Shown: positions 10,322-19,316, numbered from the stretch's first letter. The stretch: DNA of 64,000 nt from Stappia sp. 28M-7 (GCF_014252955.1 NZ_JACMIA010000001.1:4650001-4714000), one strand, 5' to 3'. Program-made: numbers and translations. Notes: generated by a model not told the origin, from the sequence alone.

Positions 10322-10914
10322 GCGCTCCCGTCCGCCCTGCCGAGGTGATGCCGCATCGTCGTGACCGAGGCGAAGCCGAAAATCGGTCGCAGAAAGTCGA
10401 GCCGGCGCCGCCCCTCCTCCACGAATCCGCAACGCAGATACAGCGCCTTCGCCCGCGGATTGGTATCGACGACATCAAGCCTTACCGCGCGCTTTCCGGC
10501 GCGCCGGGCAATGGCCAGAATCTCGGCAAGCAGCGCGCTGCCGACACCGGCGCCGCGTGCTGCCTCCCCGACCGCGATGCCGTCCATCGCCAGCACGTCC
10601 TCGTCCTCTTCCTTGTCGAGAAGCGCGAGACCCGCAACCCGGATCGCCGTGCCCATCAGGCTGAAGCGCTCGCGGAAATGCCGCCATTTCGGCTCGAACA
10701 GCCCATGCCCGTCGAGGCGATAGCCGGCAATGCCGACGACGCGGCCGTCGATGATGGCGCTGACGCCGCGATCATGCTGCAGATGCGGCGCAAGGAATTC
10801 TGCCGCCGCATCCGCCGTTCCGAAGAACGGCCGCAGCTTCTGGAACAGCGCCTCGCAATAGATCCGCGTCGCCGAAAGCTCATCGCCGGGTCGCACATGG
10901 GAAAGCACGTTCAT
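10318..10914 (-). CDS. GNAT family N-acetyltransferase
   Basis: 198 residues from the ATG preceded by gggagc; an in-frame extension upstream is less likely. The acetyl-CoA loop is in EAARGAGVGSALL (R/Q-x-x-G-x-G/A), with MDGIAV as the preceding beta-4 strand and TNPRAKALYLRCGFVEEGRRR as the typical C-terminal part. The acceptor is unknown. It overlaps the MFS gene by 4 bp, which suggests the pair modifies and exports a common compound, although that is inference only. Confidence 0.85.
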   Translation of the reverse strand: MNVLSHVRPGDELSATRIYCEALFQKLRPFFGTADAAAEFLAPHLQHDRGVSAIIDGRVVGIAGYRLDGHGLFEPKWRHFRERFSLMGTAIRVAGLALLDKEEDEDVLAMDGIAVGEAARGAGVGSALLAEILAIARRAGKRAVRLDVVDTNPRAKALYLRCGFVEEGRRRLDFLRPIFGFASVTTMRHHLGRADGSA

Positions 10915-11104
10915 CGCCAGCTCCCGTCGCCTTGCCGTAATTTCACCCTGAGGTTGATCGGACAATTCGAGAGGTAATCGCCCTGCCGGGCCTTGCAAGA
11001 AAAATCGCATCGCAGGACATGAAACCGAAAGGCTTGCGCCCCGCGTCGCGGAGAATCAGGCTATCGGGGAGAGACGACAGCCTTTTGGGAAAGTGCTTCG
11101 GAAC

Positions 11105-11593
11105 ATGCCGGATATCGCCCCGCTCCTGGAATTCCTCGCCAGATCGCAGCTTGCCCGCGCGATGGCCGGCTCGGCAGACCTGCGCGAAGCCGCCGCGGCA
11201 ACCCACCTTTTCGGGACATTGATGCTGATCGGCGCGGTGTTGCCGCTCAACCTGCGGCTGATCGGGTTCTGGCGCTCGGCCCCGCTTGCGGACCTTGCGC
11301 GCGTGCTCGGCCAGACGGCTTTTGTCGGCCTGCTGCTCGCCCTGGCCAGCGGCATCGCGCTGATGTCGACGCACCCTGTCGCGATTGCCGGCGACCCCGC
11401 CTTCCAGGCAAAGGCCGTCCTTCTTGCCGCGCTCGCCGTCAATGCCTTGCTGCTGCGGCTGGTCCCGGCCTGGCGCCTGCTGGACCAGGTCGACTCGCGC
11501 GGCACTATCTCGCGCTTCCGCCTGGCCGGCGTGCTGTCGCTCGTCCTGTGGGGTGGGGTCCTGGCCCTGATGCGCTGGCCCGGCCTGATCTGA
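11105..11593 (+). CDS. Integral membrane protein of unknown function
   Basis: About 162 residues with four predicted membrane helices (around ATHLFGTLMLIGAVLPL, ARVLGQTAFVGLLLALASG, AKAVLLAALAVNALLL and GVLSLVLWGGVLALM). It resembles the small DUF6644-like/copper-resistance-D-like membrane proteins, with a histidine in helix 1, but no precise family is claimed. The start is unclear: GTG at 11093 has a ribosome site too close, and ATG at 11105 is used here. The next gene is convergent. Confidence 0.65.
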   Translation: MPDIAPLLEFLARSQLARAMAGSADLREAAAATHLFGTLMLIGAVLPLNLRLIGFWRSAPLADLARVLGQTAFVGLLLALASGIALMSTHPVAIAGDPAFQAKAVLLAALAVNALLLRLVPAWRLLDQVDSRGTISRFRLAGVLSLVLWGGVLALMRWPGLI

Positions 11594-11625
11594 GGGCCGC
11601 AGACGCCGCCAGGCCGTGACCTGCC

Positions 11626-12045
11626 CTACTGGGCGCGGCGATAGATGCCGGTATTCACCACCGACCCCTGTCCGGGCACCTCGACGCTCTGCTCCACTTC
11701 CAGGCTCTGCCCGTCGTCGGACAGGCGCCGCCGCGCCGTCATCAGGGTGAGATTGCCGCGCTTGGCCTCCGAGGTCAGCGTTTGCTCGTCCTCGAAATAG
11801 AGCAGCAGCCGGTCGGCGAGCCCGCTTTCCGACAGCCGCGCCCCCGGCGCTCCCGGCACGCCGGTGATCTCGCCGGAGATCTCCTCGCCGCTCGCCGAAA
11901 TGATCGACATGCGGATGGTCACCAGGCCGAATTCCTCATCGATCCGGCAGGTCGCCGCCTGCGGCAGGTCGCTCTGGTCGAATTCGCTCTCGTCCAGGTC
12001 GAGGATCCAGGTTCCGAGAAAAGGGCCAATCTGCTCGCTGCTCAT
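11626..12045 (-). CDS. Conserved hypothetical protein, lipocalin-like
   Basis: 139 residues starting at MSSEQIGPFLGTWILDLDES. The GTW-x-LD opening, alternating beta strands (TCRIDEEFGLVTIRMS, SLEVEQSVEV) and the closing NTGIYRR resemble small lipocalin-like or heme-binding-like barrel proteins with no signal peptide. A function cannot be given. The frame extends upstream over the start of the opposite-strand SDR gene but looks non-coding there. Confidence 0.6.
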   Translation of the reverse strand: MSSEQIGPFLGTWILDLDESEFDQSDLPQAATCRIDEEFGLVTIRMSIISASGEEISGEITGVPGAPGARLSESGLADRLLLYFEDEQTLTSEAKRGNLTLMTARRRLSDDGQSLEVEQSVEVPGQGSVVNTGIYRRAQ

Positions 12046-12187
12046 CGCTGCATTCCGCTTTGTGACGTTTCGCACCGGATCGTGACCCGGCGACCGCTTG
12101 CGCGACCTTGTAGCCGCGTTTACCAACCCTGTCATCGCCCCGCCCCTCCTCCGCCGCCGCGGAGCCTCTCCAGCCGGAGCCCCGCCC

Positions 12188-12895
12188 GTGACCTCGTCCG
12201 CCACCTCCACGCTCGTGCTTACCGGTGCCAATCGCGGCATCGGACTGGAACTCGCCCGCCGCTTCCTCGCCGCGGGCGGATGGCGCATCCATGCAGGCTG
12301 CCGCGCGCCGGAAAGCGCCGATGCGCTTGCAGAGCTCGCCAGTGCTCATCCGGACCGCTTGGTCGTCCATCCTCTCGAGGTGACGGATGCCGCATCGGTC
12401 TCCGCCTTCGCGCAGGCGCTCGGCGACACGCCGGTCGATCTGCTGCTCAACAATGCCGGCATGCTCAATCCGCACCAGACGCTCGACGATCTCGATTTCG
12501 ATGCCTGGGAGCGCGAGCTGCAGGTGAACACGCTCGCCCCGATGCGCATGGCGCTGGCACTGCGCCCGCAGCTGCGGCGCGCCGCCAACCCGCGCATCGT
12601 CACGATTTCCAGCCAGATGGGCTCCCTCGCCCGTCCGCGGAGCGGCAGCTACGCCTATCGCAGCTCCAAGGCGGCGGTGAACAAGGCCATGCAGGGGCTC
12701 GCGCTCGACCTTCACGGCGAAGGCATCTGCGTCGTCGTGATGCATCCCGGGTGGGTCCGCACGGACATGGGCGGCGCCAGCGCCGAGATCGATCCGCAGG
12801 AGAGCGCCGCCGGCATCTTTTCCGTCGCGACCAAGCTCACCCTGGCCGATACCGGCCGCTTCCTGCAGTGGAACGGCGAAGAGCACCCCTGGTAG
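12188..12895 (+). CDS. SDR family oxidoreductase
   Basis: 235 residues from a GTG with a well-spaced ggag. Classical short-chain dehydrogenase features: the NAD(P) motif TGANRGIGLEL, NNAG at the end of beta-4, the catalytic serine in VTISSQMGS, and the Tyr-x3-Lys pair in YAYRSSKAAVNK. The PGWVRTDMGG motif places it with the csgA/C-factor-like SDRs. Substrate unknown. It is flanked by opposite-strand genes on both sides. Confidence 0.88.
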   Translation: MTSSATSTLVLTGANRGIGLELARRFLAAGGWRIHAGCRAPESADALAELASAHPDRLVVHPLEVTDAASVSAFAQALGDTPVDLLLNNAGMLNPHQTLDDLDFDAWERELQVNTLAPMRMALALRPQLRRAANPRIVTISSQMGSLARPRSGSYAYRSSKAAVNKAMQGLALDLHGEGICVVVMHPGWVRTDMGGASAEIDPQESAAGIFSVATKLTLADTGRFLQWNGEEHPW

Positions 12896-12905
12896 GGCGG
12901 CCGGC

Positions 12906-13985
12906 TCAGGCGGCAGCGGCAGCAGCCGCCCGCCGCTCCGCCATCCGGTCGACGACGAGATCCGTCAGCCCGGCCGCAGCCCACATGGCAAACAGCGTCG
13001 CCCAGGCGGTCAGCGCAAAGATCGACCCGCCGGTGACGCCCGCGCCCACGGCGCAGCCGCCGGCCAGCATGCCGCCGAACCCCATCAGGACGGCGCCGAC
13101 GATGTAGCGGCGCATCGAGTGGCCGTCATGGAAGCCCTGCAGCCGCCATTCGCCGGCCAGCAGCGCGGCCAGCGCCGCCCCGGCGAAAACGCCCGGCACG
13201 AGGCCGATGTCGAAGTCGAGCGCCTCGCCCGGGGGCGTCAGCACAAGCATCAAGGTGTCGGCGGACGGCCCGGTGAAGGTCATGCTCTTCACCGTCATCG
13301 GCTCGAATGCCTGTCCTGCGAGCTGGTAGGTGAACCACCAGCCGGCCGCCACCGTCGCTCCCACCCCGGCAGCTCCGATCCAGCCCGAAAGGGACAGGCC
13401 GGCGCGAAAGGCGAAGACCATCGTCCCGGCGATGAACAGCAGGCCGATCCAGAGCCCTGCCTCGGGCGGCAGCTTCAGCAACAGCAGCAGATCGAGCGCC
13501 TCGCGCCCGCTGACGGTCCACATCCCGGCGATCCGGTCGCGCAGCGGCGAGAGGATGCCGTGGATCGAGGCTTCCGCCGCCACCGCGAAGATCAGTCCGG
13601 AGAGCAAGGCGCGAAGATTGCCCGTGGCCGAAAGCACCAGCAGCCGGCTGGCGCAGCCGCGTGCGAGCACCATGCCGATCCCGAACAGCGCACCTCCTGC
13701 AATCGCGCCGGACAGAGACCCGTGCGCCGCGAACTGCCGCGCCTCTGACACGTCGAGCGCTCCGGAAAAGATCAGCCATTGGGTCAGCAGGACCGCGCAG
13801 GAGAAGGTCACCAGCCACGTCGCGACCTTGATGCCAATGCTGCCGCGGGCGAACTCCACGGCCGCCGCCCGCAGGCAGAACCGGCTGCGCTGCGCAAAGG
13901 CGCCGAAGGCCATCCCGATCAGCAGCCCGCCGAGCGCCGAGGTCTCCGCCTCGCCGAGGGTCTCCAGAAGGCTGGTCATGTCCAT
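12906..13985 (-). CDS. YeeE/YedE family sulfur (thiosulfate) transporter
   Basis: 359 residues, highly hydrophobic with about nine to ten membrane segments in two pseudo-repeats. Conserved cysteine motifs of the TsuA/YeeE group are present: RSRFCLRAA, VLARGCASRLL and MLAGGCAVGAG. In characterised members, cysteines relay thiosulfate through the membrane. It is a full-length, single-gene version rather than two half-size genes. No TusA-like or rhodanese partner is next to it. Confidence 0.85.
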   Translation of the reverse strand: MDMTSLLETLGEAETSALGGLLIGMAFGAFAQRSRFCLRAAAVEFARGSIGIKVATWLVTFSCAVLLTQWLIFSGALDVSEARQFAAHGSLSGAIAGGALFGIGMVLARGCASRLLVLSATGNLRALLSGLIFAVAAEASIHGILSPLRDRIAGMWTVSGREALDLLLLLKLPPEAGLWIGLLFIAGTMVFAFRAGLSLSGWIGAAGVGATVAAGWWFTYQLAGQAFEPMTVKSMTFTGPSADTLMLVLTPPGEALDFDIGLVPGVFAGAALAALLAGEWRLQGFHDGHSMRRYIVGAVLMGFGGMLAGGCAVGAGVTGGSIFALTAWATLFAMWAAAGLTDLVVDRMAERRAAAAAAA

Positions 13986-14028
13986 TGCCGCGTCTCCAGG
14001 TCGTCCGGACACCCGCCCGGCCTCTCCA

Positions 14029-14046
14029 TATTCGCATCCATGAATA
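14029..14046. promoter_or_regulatory. Inverted repeat between YeeE gene and fucosyltransferase gene
   Basis: TATTC, 8-bp spacer, GAATA. It sits about 45 bp upstream of the YeeE start, where a repressor such as an ArsR-type sulfur sensor would bind. No regulator gene is nearby, so the assignment is only a suggestion. Confidence 0.3.
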
Positions 14047-14166
14047 CATCGAACGCGCCTCGCCGACCTTGACCTTGCTCAAGCTTTCGCGCGGCTTCGC
14101 GCGCCGCGCTTGTCCGTTTCGGCGATGCCGACTAACAAGAGCGGATCAGCAAGGGCGGGGCGAGAG

Positions 14167-15084
14167 ATGACAACCGGAGAAAGGCAGCAGGCGGAAGCCG
14201 CCGGAGCAAGCGGACAAGACCCGGTCTGCATGCGGATCTGGGGCGGGCTCGGCAACCAGATGTTCCAGTATGCTGCCGGTCATGCGCTGGCAAAGCGCCT
14301 CGGCGTCGAACTGCTTGTCGACCCGCTCGATCTCGACTTCGCCCATGCCGCCTTCGGTCTCGACCTGTTCGGCCTTTCCCCGCGCATCTGGCAGCCGGAC
14401 ACCGGCTCCCTGAAGGCGCGGCTGCTCGGCGCGCTGGGGCGCGGCGAGGGCAAGAAGCGGCAGAAGCTCTGGCCGGGGCCGAGCTATTTCCAGAAGGACT
14501 TCTGCCACGGCGATGAAGTCTTCTCGCTCGGGGCTGGTACCTATCTTGCCGGCTATTTCCAGTCCGAGCAGTTCTTCGCCGACTGCCGCGAGGAGATCCG
14601 TTCCCTGTTCTCGCTCGACCACGTCGCGGCGACCATCGACCCTGCCCGCCTGGCGCTCGCCGACGCCCCCGCCAGCGTCTCGCTGCATGTACGGCGCGGC
14701 GACTATGCCGCCAACGCCAAGACCACCGCCACCCACGGCCTGCTCGGCGCGGAGCACTACATGCGCGCGGCCGGGCTGATGGCGCAGCTGGTGCCGGACG
14801 CGACCTGGCTGATCTTTTCCGACGATATCGCGGCGGCTGACGAGCTGACGCGCGACCTGCCTCGCCGCACCCTCGTCGAGGGACAGAGCCGCGAGCAGGA
14901 TCTGCACCTGATGAGCCGCTGCGCCCACCATGTCATCGCCAATTCCAGCTTCAGCTGGTGGGGTGCCTGGCTCGGCCGCAACCCGGACCGCCATGTCATC
15001 GCGCCGCGAAAGTGGTTCGCCCGCGACGAGCTGCGCCGGGTCTATGTCGACGAACTCTTCCCCTCCGGCTGGATTCTCGTCTGA
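14167..15084 (+). CDS. Alpha-1,2-fucosyltransferase-like glycosyltransferase (GT11)
   Basis: 305 residues. The GT11 motifs are clear: GGLGNQMFQYAAGHALAKR at the start, the donor-binding HVRRGDY around residue 176, and HHVIANSSFSWWGAWLG near the end. The family transfers fucose from GDP-fucose (or related sugars) to galactose in O-antigen, capsule or lipid-linked glycans. No transmembrane segment is seen. ATG codons further upstream exist; the one at 14167 has the best ribosome site. A GT2 gene follows on the same strand 65 bp later. Confidence 0.9.
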   Translation: MTTGERQQAEAAGASGQDPVCMRIWGGLGNQMFQYAAGHALAKRLGVELLVDPLDLDFAHAAFGLDLFGLSPRIWQPDTGSLKARLLGALGRGEGKKRQKLWPGPSYFQKDFCHGDEVFSLGAGTYLAGYFQSEQFFADCREEIRSLFSLDHVAATIDPARLALADAPASVSLHVRRGDYAANAKTTATHGLLGAEHYMRAAGLMAQLVPDATWLIFSDDIAAADELTRDLPRRTLVEGQSREQDLHLMSRCAHHVIANSSFSWWGAWLGRNPDRHVIAPRKWFARDELRRVYVDELFPSGWILV

Positions 15085-15149
15085 GAAACAGGTACTCCCC
15101 TGACGGAAACAGGCCTCTTGCGGGCCAGGACACGGGGACCTGCGCGCTC

Positions 15150-16100
15150 ATGAAACTCTGCGTCGCCATCTGCACGAGAGAACGGCCGAAGATGCTGCGG
15201 GCGTGCCTTGCCTCCGTCTGCGCGCAGTCGGTTCCGGACTGGGTGCAGGCAGAGATCGTCGTGGTGGAGAACCACGACCGCGAGACCTCCCGCCATGTCG
15301 CGGAAGAGGTGGCGGCGGAGACCGGCTGGGCCATCCACTACGTGCTGGAACCCGAGCTCGGCATTCCCTTCGCCCGCGATCGCTGCGGCACCTTTGCCGA
15401 GAGCGCCGGTTTCGACCGGGTACTCTATATCGATGACGACGAGATCGCCCATGCCGGCTGGCTCGAGACCATGGCCGAGGCGACCCGCGTGCTTCCCGCC
15501 GAGGTCCACTACGGCCGCGTTCTCTACACCTGGCCGCCCGAGACCCCCTCCTGGATGGTCCCCGAACAGGTCAACAAGCGCCCGTCCGGCACCGTTCTGA
15601 CCAAGGCCGAGGGGCACAACACGCTGGTCGAGACGAAGGTGTTTCGCGCGCGCGAGGCCGGTGGCTTCGGCCTGCATTTCGACGGTTCCATGCGCTTTAC
15701 CGGCGGCAGCGACACGGATTTCTTCACCCGCGTCCACGATGCGGGCGGGCGCATTGTCTGGATCCCGGATGCGCTGGTGGAAGAACTCGTTCCGGTCAAT
15801 CGCACGACGCTGCGCTGGCAGCTGAACCGCACCTTCCGCGTCGCCGGCAACATCTCGCGCCTGCACGAAAAGCGCGCCGGCAAGCAGAAAGCCGCCCTCC
15901 GCAGCCTGCTGAAGGGCCTCGGCCGGATTGTCGGCGGCACCTTCCTGTTCATTCCCGCCGCCGCCAGCTTCGCCGTCTCGCCCGAGGGCGGGCGCCGTCG
16001 CGCCTTCAAGGCCGCCAAGCAGATCGCCTCCGGCCTCGGCTCCCTCGCCTATCTCGCCGGCCACCAGCAGCAGCCCTACGCCAAGGTCGATGGCGGCTGA
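15150..16100 (+). CDS. Family 2 glycosyltransferase
   Basis: 316 residues beginning KLCVAICTRERPKML, the usual GT-A start. A DDD-type metal/nucleotide-sugar motif is in RVLYIDDDEIAHAGW, and GGSDTDFFTRVHDAGG is the acceptor-side motif. A weakly hydrophobic C-terminal segment (GGTFLFIPAAASFAV) may associate with the membrane. Together with the upstream fucosyltransferase it probably decorates an extracellular or lipid-linked glycan. A longer frame overlapping the GT11 gene is not supported. Confidence 0.87.
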   Translation: MKLCVAICTRERPKMLRACLASVCAQSVPDWVQAEIVVVENHDRETSRHVAEEVAAETGWAIHYVLEPELGIPFARDRCGTFAESAGFDRVLYIDDDEIAHAGWLETMAEATRVLPAEVHYGRVLYTWPPETPSWMVPEQVNKRPSGTVLTKAEGHNTLVETKVFRAREAGGFGLHFDGSMRFTGGSDTDFFTRVHDAGGRIVWIPDALVEELVPVNRTTLRWQLNRTFRVAGNISRLHEKRAGKQKAALRSLLKGLGRIVGGTFLFIPAAASFAVSPEGGRRRAFKAAKQIASGLGSLAYLAGHQQQPYAKVDGG

Positions 16101-16129
16101 CGCCACCGCCGAAGACAGAACCATCGGTC

Positions 16130-16828
16130 ATGAGCGACTTCTTCCGTTTCCCCTCCACTCCGCACCTTGCATGGCTGGGCGACAGAAGCGCACTACGCGA
16201 TGACAAACTGCTGAGTGCAGAGCAGGCCGATGCCCTGTTGGCTCGACCTGTTGTGGTGGAAGAGAAGCTGGATGGCGCCAATCTCGGCCTGTCCCTGGAT
16301 GCAGACGGCAACCTGCGCGCCCAGAACCGCGGCCAATATCTCGCCGAGCCCTATGGCGGACAGTTCTCCCGCCTTTCGGCGTGGCTCGGGCAGCACGGCC
16401 AGGCTCTAAGGAGCGTCCTGAAACCGGATTTGATATTGTTCGGCGAATGGTGTGCGGCGCGGCACTCGCTCGACTACGGCGCCTTGCCCGACTGGTTCCT
16501 TGCCTTCGATGTCTATGATGGTGCCAGCGGAAACTTCTGGAGCGCGCAGCAGCGAAATTCGCTGGCCGCGGAAGCCGGACTGACCGTCGTTCCCCGCATC
16601 CTCGAAGGACACACCTCACTGCCCGACCTGCTACGCCTCGTCGCCGAGACCCCAAGCCGCTATCGCACCGGTCAGCCGCTTGAGGGCGTGGTGGTTCGCC
16701 AAGACGCAGCGCTGACCTGCGAAGCGAAAGCCAAATTGGTGCGAGCCGATTTCGCTCAAGCTATCGAAGAGCACTGGCGCAGCCGCGCCATCGAGTGGAA
16801 CTCGGTCGACTATACCCTGCGCGATTGA
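16130..16828 (+). CDS. RNA ligase-like ATP-dependent nucleotidyltransferase
   Basis: 232 residues carrying the covalent nucleotidyltransferase motifs in order: motif I EEKLDGANLG with the lysine to be adenylylated at about residue 46, motif III-like FGEWCA (104), IIIa-like FLAFDVYD (123), motif IV EGVVVR (185) and motif V KAKLVR (200). This fits the Rnl2-like RNA ligase domain (PF09414). No C-terminal extra domain is visible, so it is a minimal catalytic domain. No kinase/phosphatase or RNA-repair partner is adjacent. Codon use looks a little less GC-biased than its neighbours, hinting at acquisition. Confidence 0.85.
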   Translation: MSDFFRFPSTPHLAWLGDRSALRDDKLLSAEQADALLARPVVVEEKLDGANLGLSLDADGNLRAQNRGQYLAEPYGGQFSRLSAWLGQHGQALRSVLKPDLILFGEWCAARHSLDYGALPDWFLAFDVYDGASGNFWSAQQRNSLAAEAGLTVVPRILEGHTSLPDLLRLVAETPSRYRTGQPLEGVVVRQDAALTCEAKAKLVRADFAQAIEEHWRSRAIEWNSVDYTLRD

Positions 16829-16880
16829 AGCGGTTGCCCGAGCAGCGATACGACCGTTTCGCTGGCACATGAGCCGGCGG

Positions 16881-17366
16881 TTAGCCGTCTGTAGGCTCTT
16901 TCCTGCCCAGCAGCCGCTTGCGGAAGGCGGGATCCGGCAGGGCGCACATGTCACCGCGCCCGAACAGGGCATAGCGGTTGCGGGCCAGCCATCCGTAGAG
17001 CCGGTCGCGCAGCGGCCGCGGCAGCACGAGGAAAACCGCCGTCAGCCGGCCCCAGCCGCCGAAGCTGCGACCGGCATGGATGATGGCTTCGAAGTCCGCA
17101 TGCGCCACGCCGCGATCGATGAAAAGCCATGTCGAAGGATCGTCGGGCGCCAGCCCGTAATGCTCCAGCAGCGCCGCGCCGAGCGGGGTCTGGACCGGGC
17201 AGATGCGAACCCGTCCCGACCGGTCGAGCCGATGGATCATCCGTGCGCCCCAGCTGCAGACGGCGCATTCGGCATCCATCACCGCCAGCGGATCCGTATC
17301 GTCGAACGGCGGCACACGAGGATCGCTGCGGAAGGAAAACGGGTCTCTCGCCTGTCGCACCGACAT
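16881..17366 (-). CDS. DCC family thiol-disulfide oxidoreductase-like protein
   Basis: 161 residues (DUF393/PF04134). The N-terminal strand is followed by DAECAVCSWGARM, the Cys-x-x-Cys of the DCC family, and the conserved RIRICPVQTPLG and GLAPDDPSTWLFID segments. The family name is structural; redox activity is assumed but not demonstrated for most members. The C-terminus is rich in basic residues (DRLYGWLARNRYALFGR). Start chosen at MSVRQARD because the upstream extension looks random. Confidence 0.85.
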   Translation of the reverse strand: MSVRQARDPFSFRSDPRVPPFDDTDPLAVMDAECAVCSWGARMIHRLDRSGRVRICPVQTPLGAALLEHYGLAPDDPSTWLFIDRGVAHADFEAIIHAGRSFGGWGRLTAVFLVLPRPLRDRLYGWLARNRYALFGRGDMCALPDPAFRKRLLGRKEPTDG

Positions 17367-17389
17367 CCGCCCTGTCCCCCGGTTGCCCG

Positions 17390-17782
17390 CTAGTCCTCGG
17401 TGCGGCCGTCGTCCGGACGGTCGTGCGCGTAGCGGTGTTTCAGCGGAAACTCCGGCAGCCAGGCTTCCCGCCGCACGGTCCACAATTCGTAGGTCGGCGT
17501 GAACTGGTCCGGCGCGTCGAGCGCACCGAGATTGATAATCACCTCGTCCTCGCTACGCCCGAAAACGGGCGATCCGCAGCGCGGACAGAAAAACCGGCCC
17601 TGATAGTCTGCGGCCTCTCCCTCGGTGGTCACCGCATCCGCCGGAAAGATCGCCGAGGCGTGAAACAGCGAGCCATGGTTCTTGCGACAGTCGAGACAGT
17701 GGCACAGACCGACGCGATAGGGGCGCCCCCTTGCCACGAACCGCAGATCGCCGCAAAGGCATCCGCCGGTGTGCTGTTCCAT
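17390..17782 (-). CDS. GFA family (glutathione-dependent formaldehyde-activating-like) protein
   Basis: 130 residues with the zinc-binding cysteine sets of PF04828: CLCGDLRF, CHCLDCRKNHGS and CPRCGSPVFG. Only some members handle formaldehyde/glutathione adducts, so the name is a family label. A GTG directly before the ATG is another possible start; gggag is well placed. It precedes the DCC gene on the same strand by 23 bp, so the two may be co-transcribed. Confidence 0.88.
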   Translation of the reverse strand: MEQHTGGCLCGDLRFVARGRPYRVGLCHCLDCRKNHGSLFHASAIFPADAVTTEGEAADYQGRFFCPRCGSPVFGRSEDEVIINLGALDAPDQFTPTYELWTVRREAWLPEFPLKHRYAHDRPDDGRTED

Positions 17783-17822
17783 CACCCGTCTCCCATTTGT
17801 CCGGTGCGCCCTGCCCGCCGTC

Positions 17823-19316
17823 CTAGTCGACCACCAGCTTCAGCGGTGTGCCGGCCGGGATCGCCTGCCCCGGCGGGGTCTGGTTGAGGATCGAGAACAG
17901 CTCCAGCCGGCGGGCGGGCTCCACCCCGCTCATGCCGACAGCCAGCCGCTCCGGCGTGTCGCCGGCGTCGGCCCGGATCACCTTGATCCGCAGCGGCCGC
18001 AGCCGAGCGACTTCCGTCGGTGTCAGCTGGCGGAAGCTCTTCACCGTCGCCTCGTAGTCGCGGGTGAATTCCTCGCCGCCCGAGCGGGACGCGAAGATGA
18101 AGCGGTAACCGGTGCGCCCGATACGCACCACGGCGATGCGGAAGGACCAGCCCTCGGTCACAGCCGAGGCCGTGACCGCCGCCAACCCGTTCACCGTCTC
18201 CTCGCGCACGCTGTCGCGGATAAGACCGTTGATCCAGCCGCTGGTCATGTAGGCGGTCAGCGAGGGGAAATCGGTCAGGTCCGCGCCGTCGAAGCGCAGC
18301 GCCGTACCGTTCGGATTGCTGGCAAGAACCGCCTCCGGCGAGTTCTCGAGAATATAGCCCGGCGGCGCGGTGAAGCTGATGCCCAGCGCCTTGTGCAGGA
18401 ACGACCGGCCGCGGATATAGCCCTCCAGCGGATCGTCGCCGTAGAGCATGCCGTCGATCTTGGTCAGATACGCATCGCGGTCGCGCTCGCCGAGACCGGG
18501 AGCACCGATCTGCCGTGCGGCACGCACCGCCGTCTGCACGCGCTCCGGTGTCGTCGGGTGCGAGGACAGGAAGTCGGGCGCGCCCTTGCCCGCACCCTGT
18601 GCGGACTGGAAGGCGGCGAACTGGCCCATGGCGGTCAGGAACCGCGCGGCGGCGAAGGGATCGTAGCGCGCCTTGGCCAGGGTGCGTACGCCGACGGCAT
18701 CCGCTTCCAGCTCCTGGATCTGCGAGAAACGCGCGAAAGACAGCTGCGAGGAGACGATGGCCGCCCGCTGCTGGTCCGGGTCGCGCACCACATTGCCCAG
18801 CACCCGGCCGGCAAGCTCCGTCGCCTCGGCCCGCTGCTGGCGCTTGATCGCATGGCTCGCAGTGACATGCGCCATCTCGTGCGCCAGCACCGCCGCCACT
18901 TCGGACGTATCGGTCGCCAGCGCCAGCAGGCCGCGCGTCACATAGAGATAGCCGCCCGGCAAGGCGAAGGCATTGACCGCCGGCGAGTTCAGGATGGTGA
19001 TCCGGTAGCTCTGCGAGGGATCGTCGGAGGCCTCGACCAACCGGCCGACCACCTGCGCCACGGCGCGTTCCGCGCCGCGATCCTCATAGACGCCGCCATA
19101 GGTCGCCACCACGCGCGGATGCTCGCGCGCGCCCAGATCGTTGGAAATGCCGGGCCGCAACGTGCCGGGTGCCGGCGTGCCGATCTCGATCGGCGACGAC
19201 CCGGAAAACTGGCAAGCGGAAACGACCAGCGCCGCGGTGAAAACCACCGCGAGCCGGAGAGGATGCGCCGTCCGGCGCCGAACCAGACGCGCTGCTGTTC
19301 TGGACAAGCTGTTCAC
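17823..19316 (-). CDS. M48 family zinc metalloprotease, lipoprotein
   Basis: 497 residues with a lipoprotein signal (hydrophobic stretch then VVSACQ), the HEMAH zinc motif (AAVLAHEMAHVTASH) and the downstream third ligand in IQELEADAVGV. The C-terminal 190 residues hold a beta-rich domain found in this alphaproteobacterial subfamily, ending in a segment that resembles a LysM-like fold (IKVIRADAGDTPERLA). It is likely a periplasmic, envelope quality-control protease of the BepA/LoiP type. Its GTG start overlaps the stop of the upstream gene (GTGA), indicating coupling. Confidence 0.9.
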   Translation of the reverse strand: MNSLSRTAARLVRRRTAHPLRLAVVFTAALVVSACQFSGSSPIEIGTPAPGTLRPGISNDLGAREHPRVVATYGGVYEDRGAERAVAQVVGRLVEASDDPSQSYRITILNSPAVNAFALPGGYLYVTRGLLALATDTSEVAAVLAHEMAHVTASHAIKRQQRAEATELAGRVLGNVVRDPDQQRAAIVSSQLSFARFSQIQELEADAVGVRTLAKARYDPFAAARFLTAMGQFAAFQSAQGAGKGAPDFLSSHPTTPERVQTAVRAARQIGAPGLGERDRDAYLTKIDGMLYGDDPLEGYIRGRSFLHKALGISFTAPPGYILENSPEAVLASNPNGTALRFDGADLTDFPSLTAYMTSGWINGLIRDSVREETVNGLAAVTASAVTEGWSFRIAVVRIGRTGYRFIFASRSGGEEFTRDYEATVKSFRQLTPTEVARLRPLRIKVIRADAGDTPERLAVGMSGVEPARRLELFSILNQTPPGQAIPAGTPLKLVVD

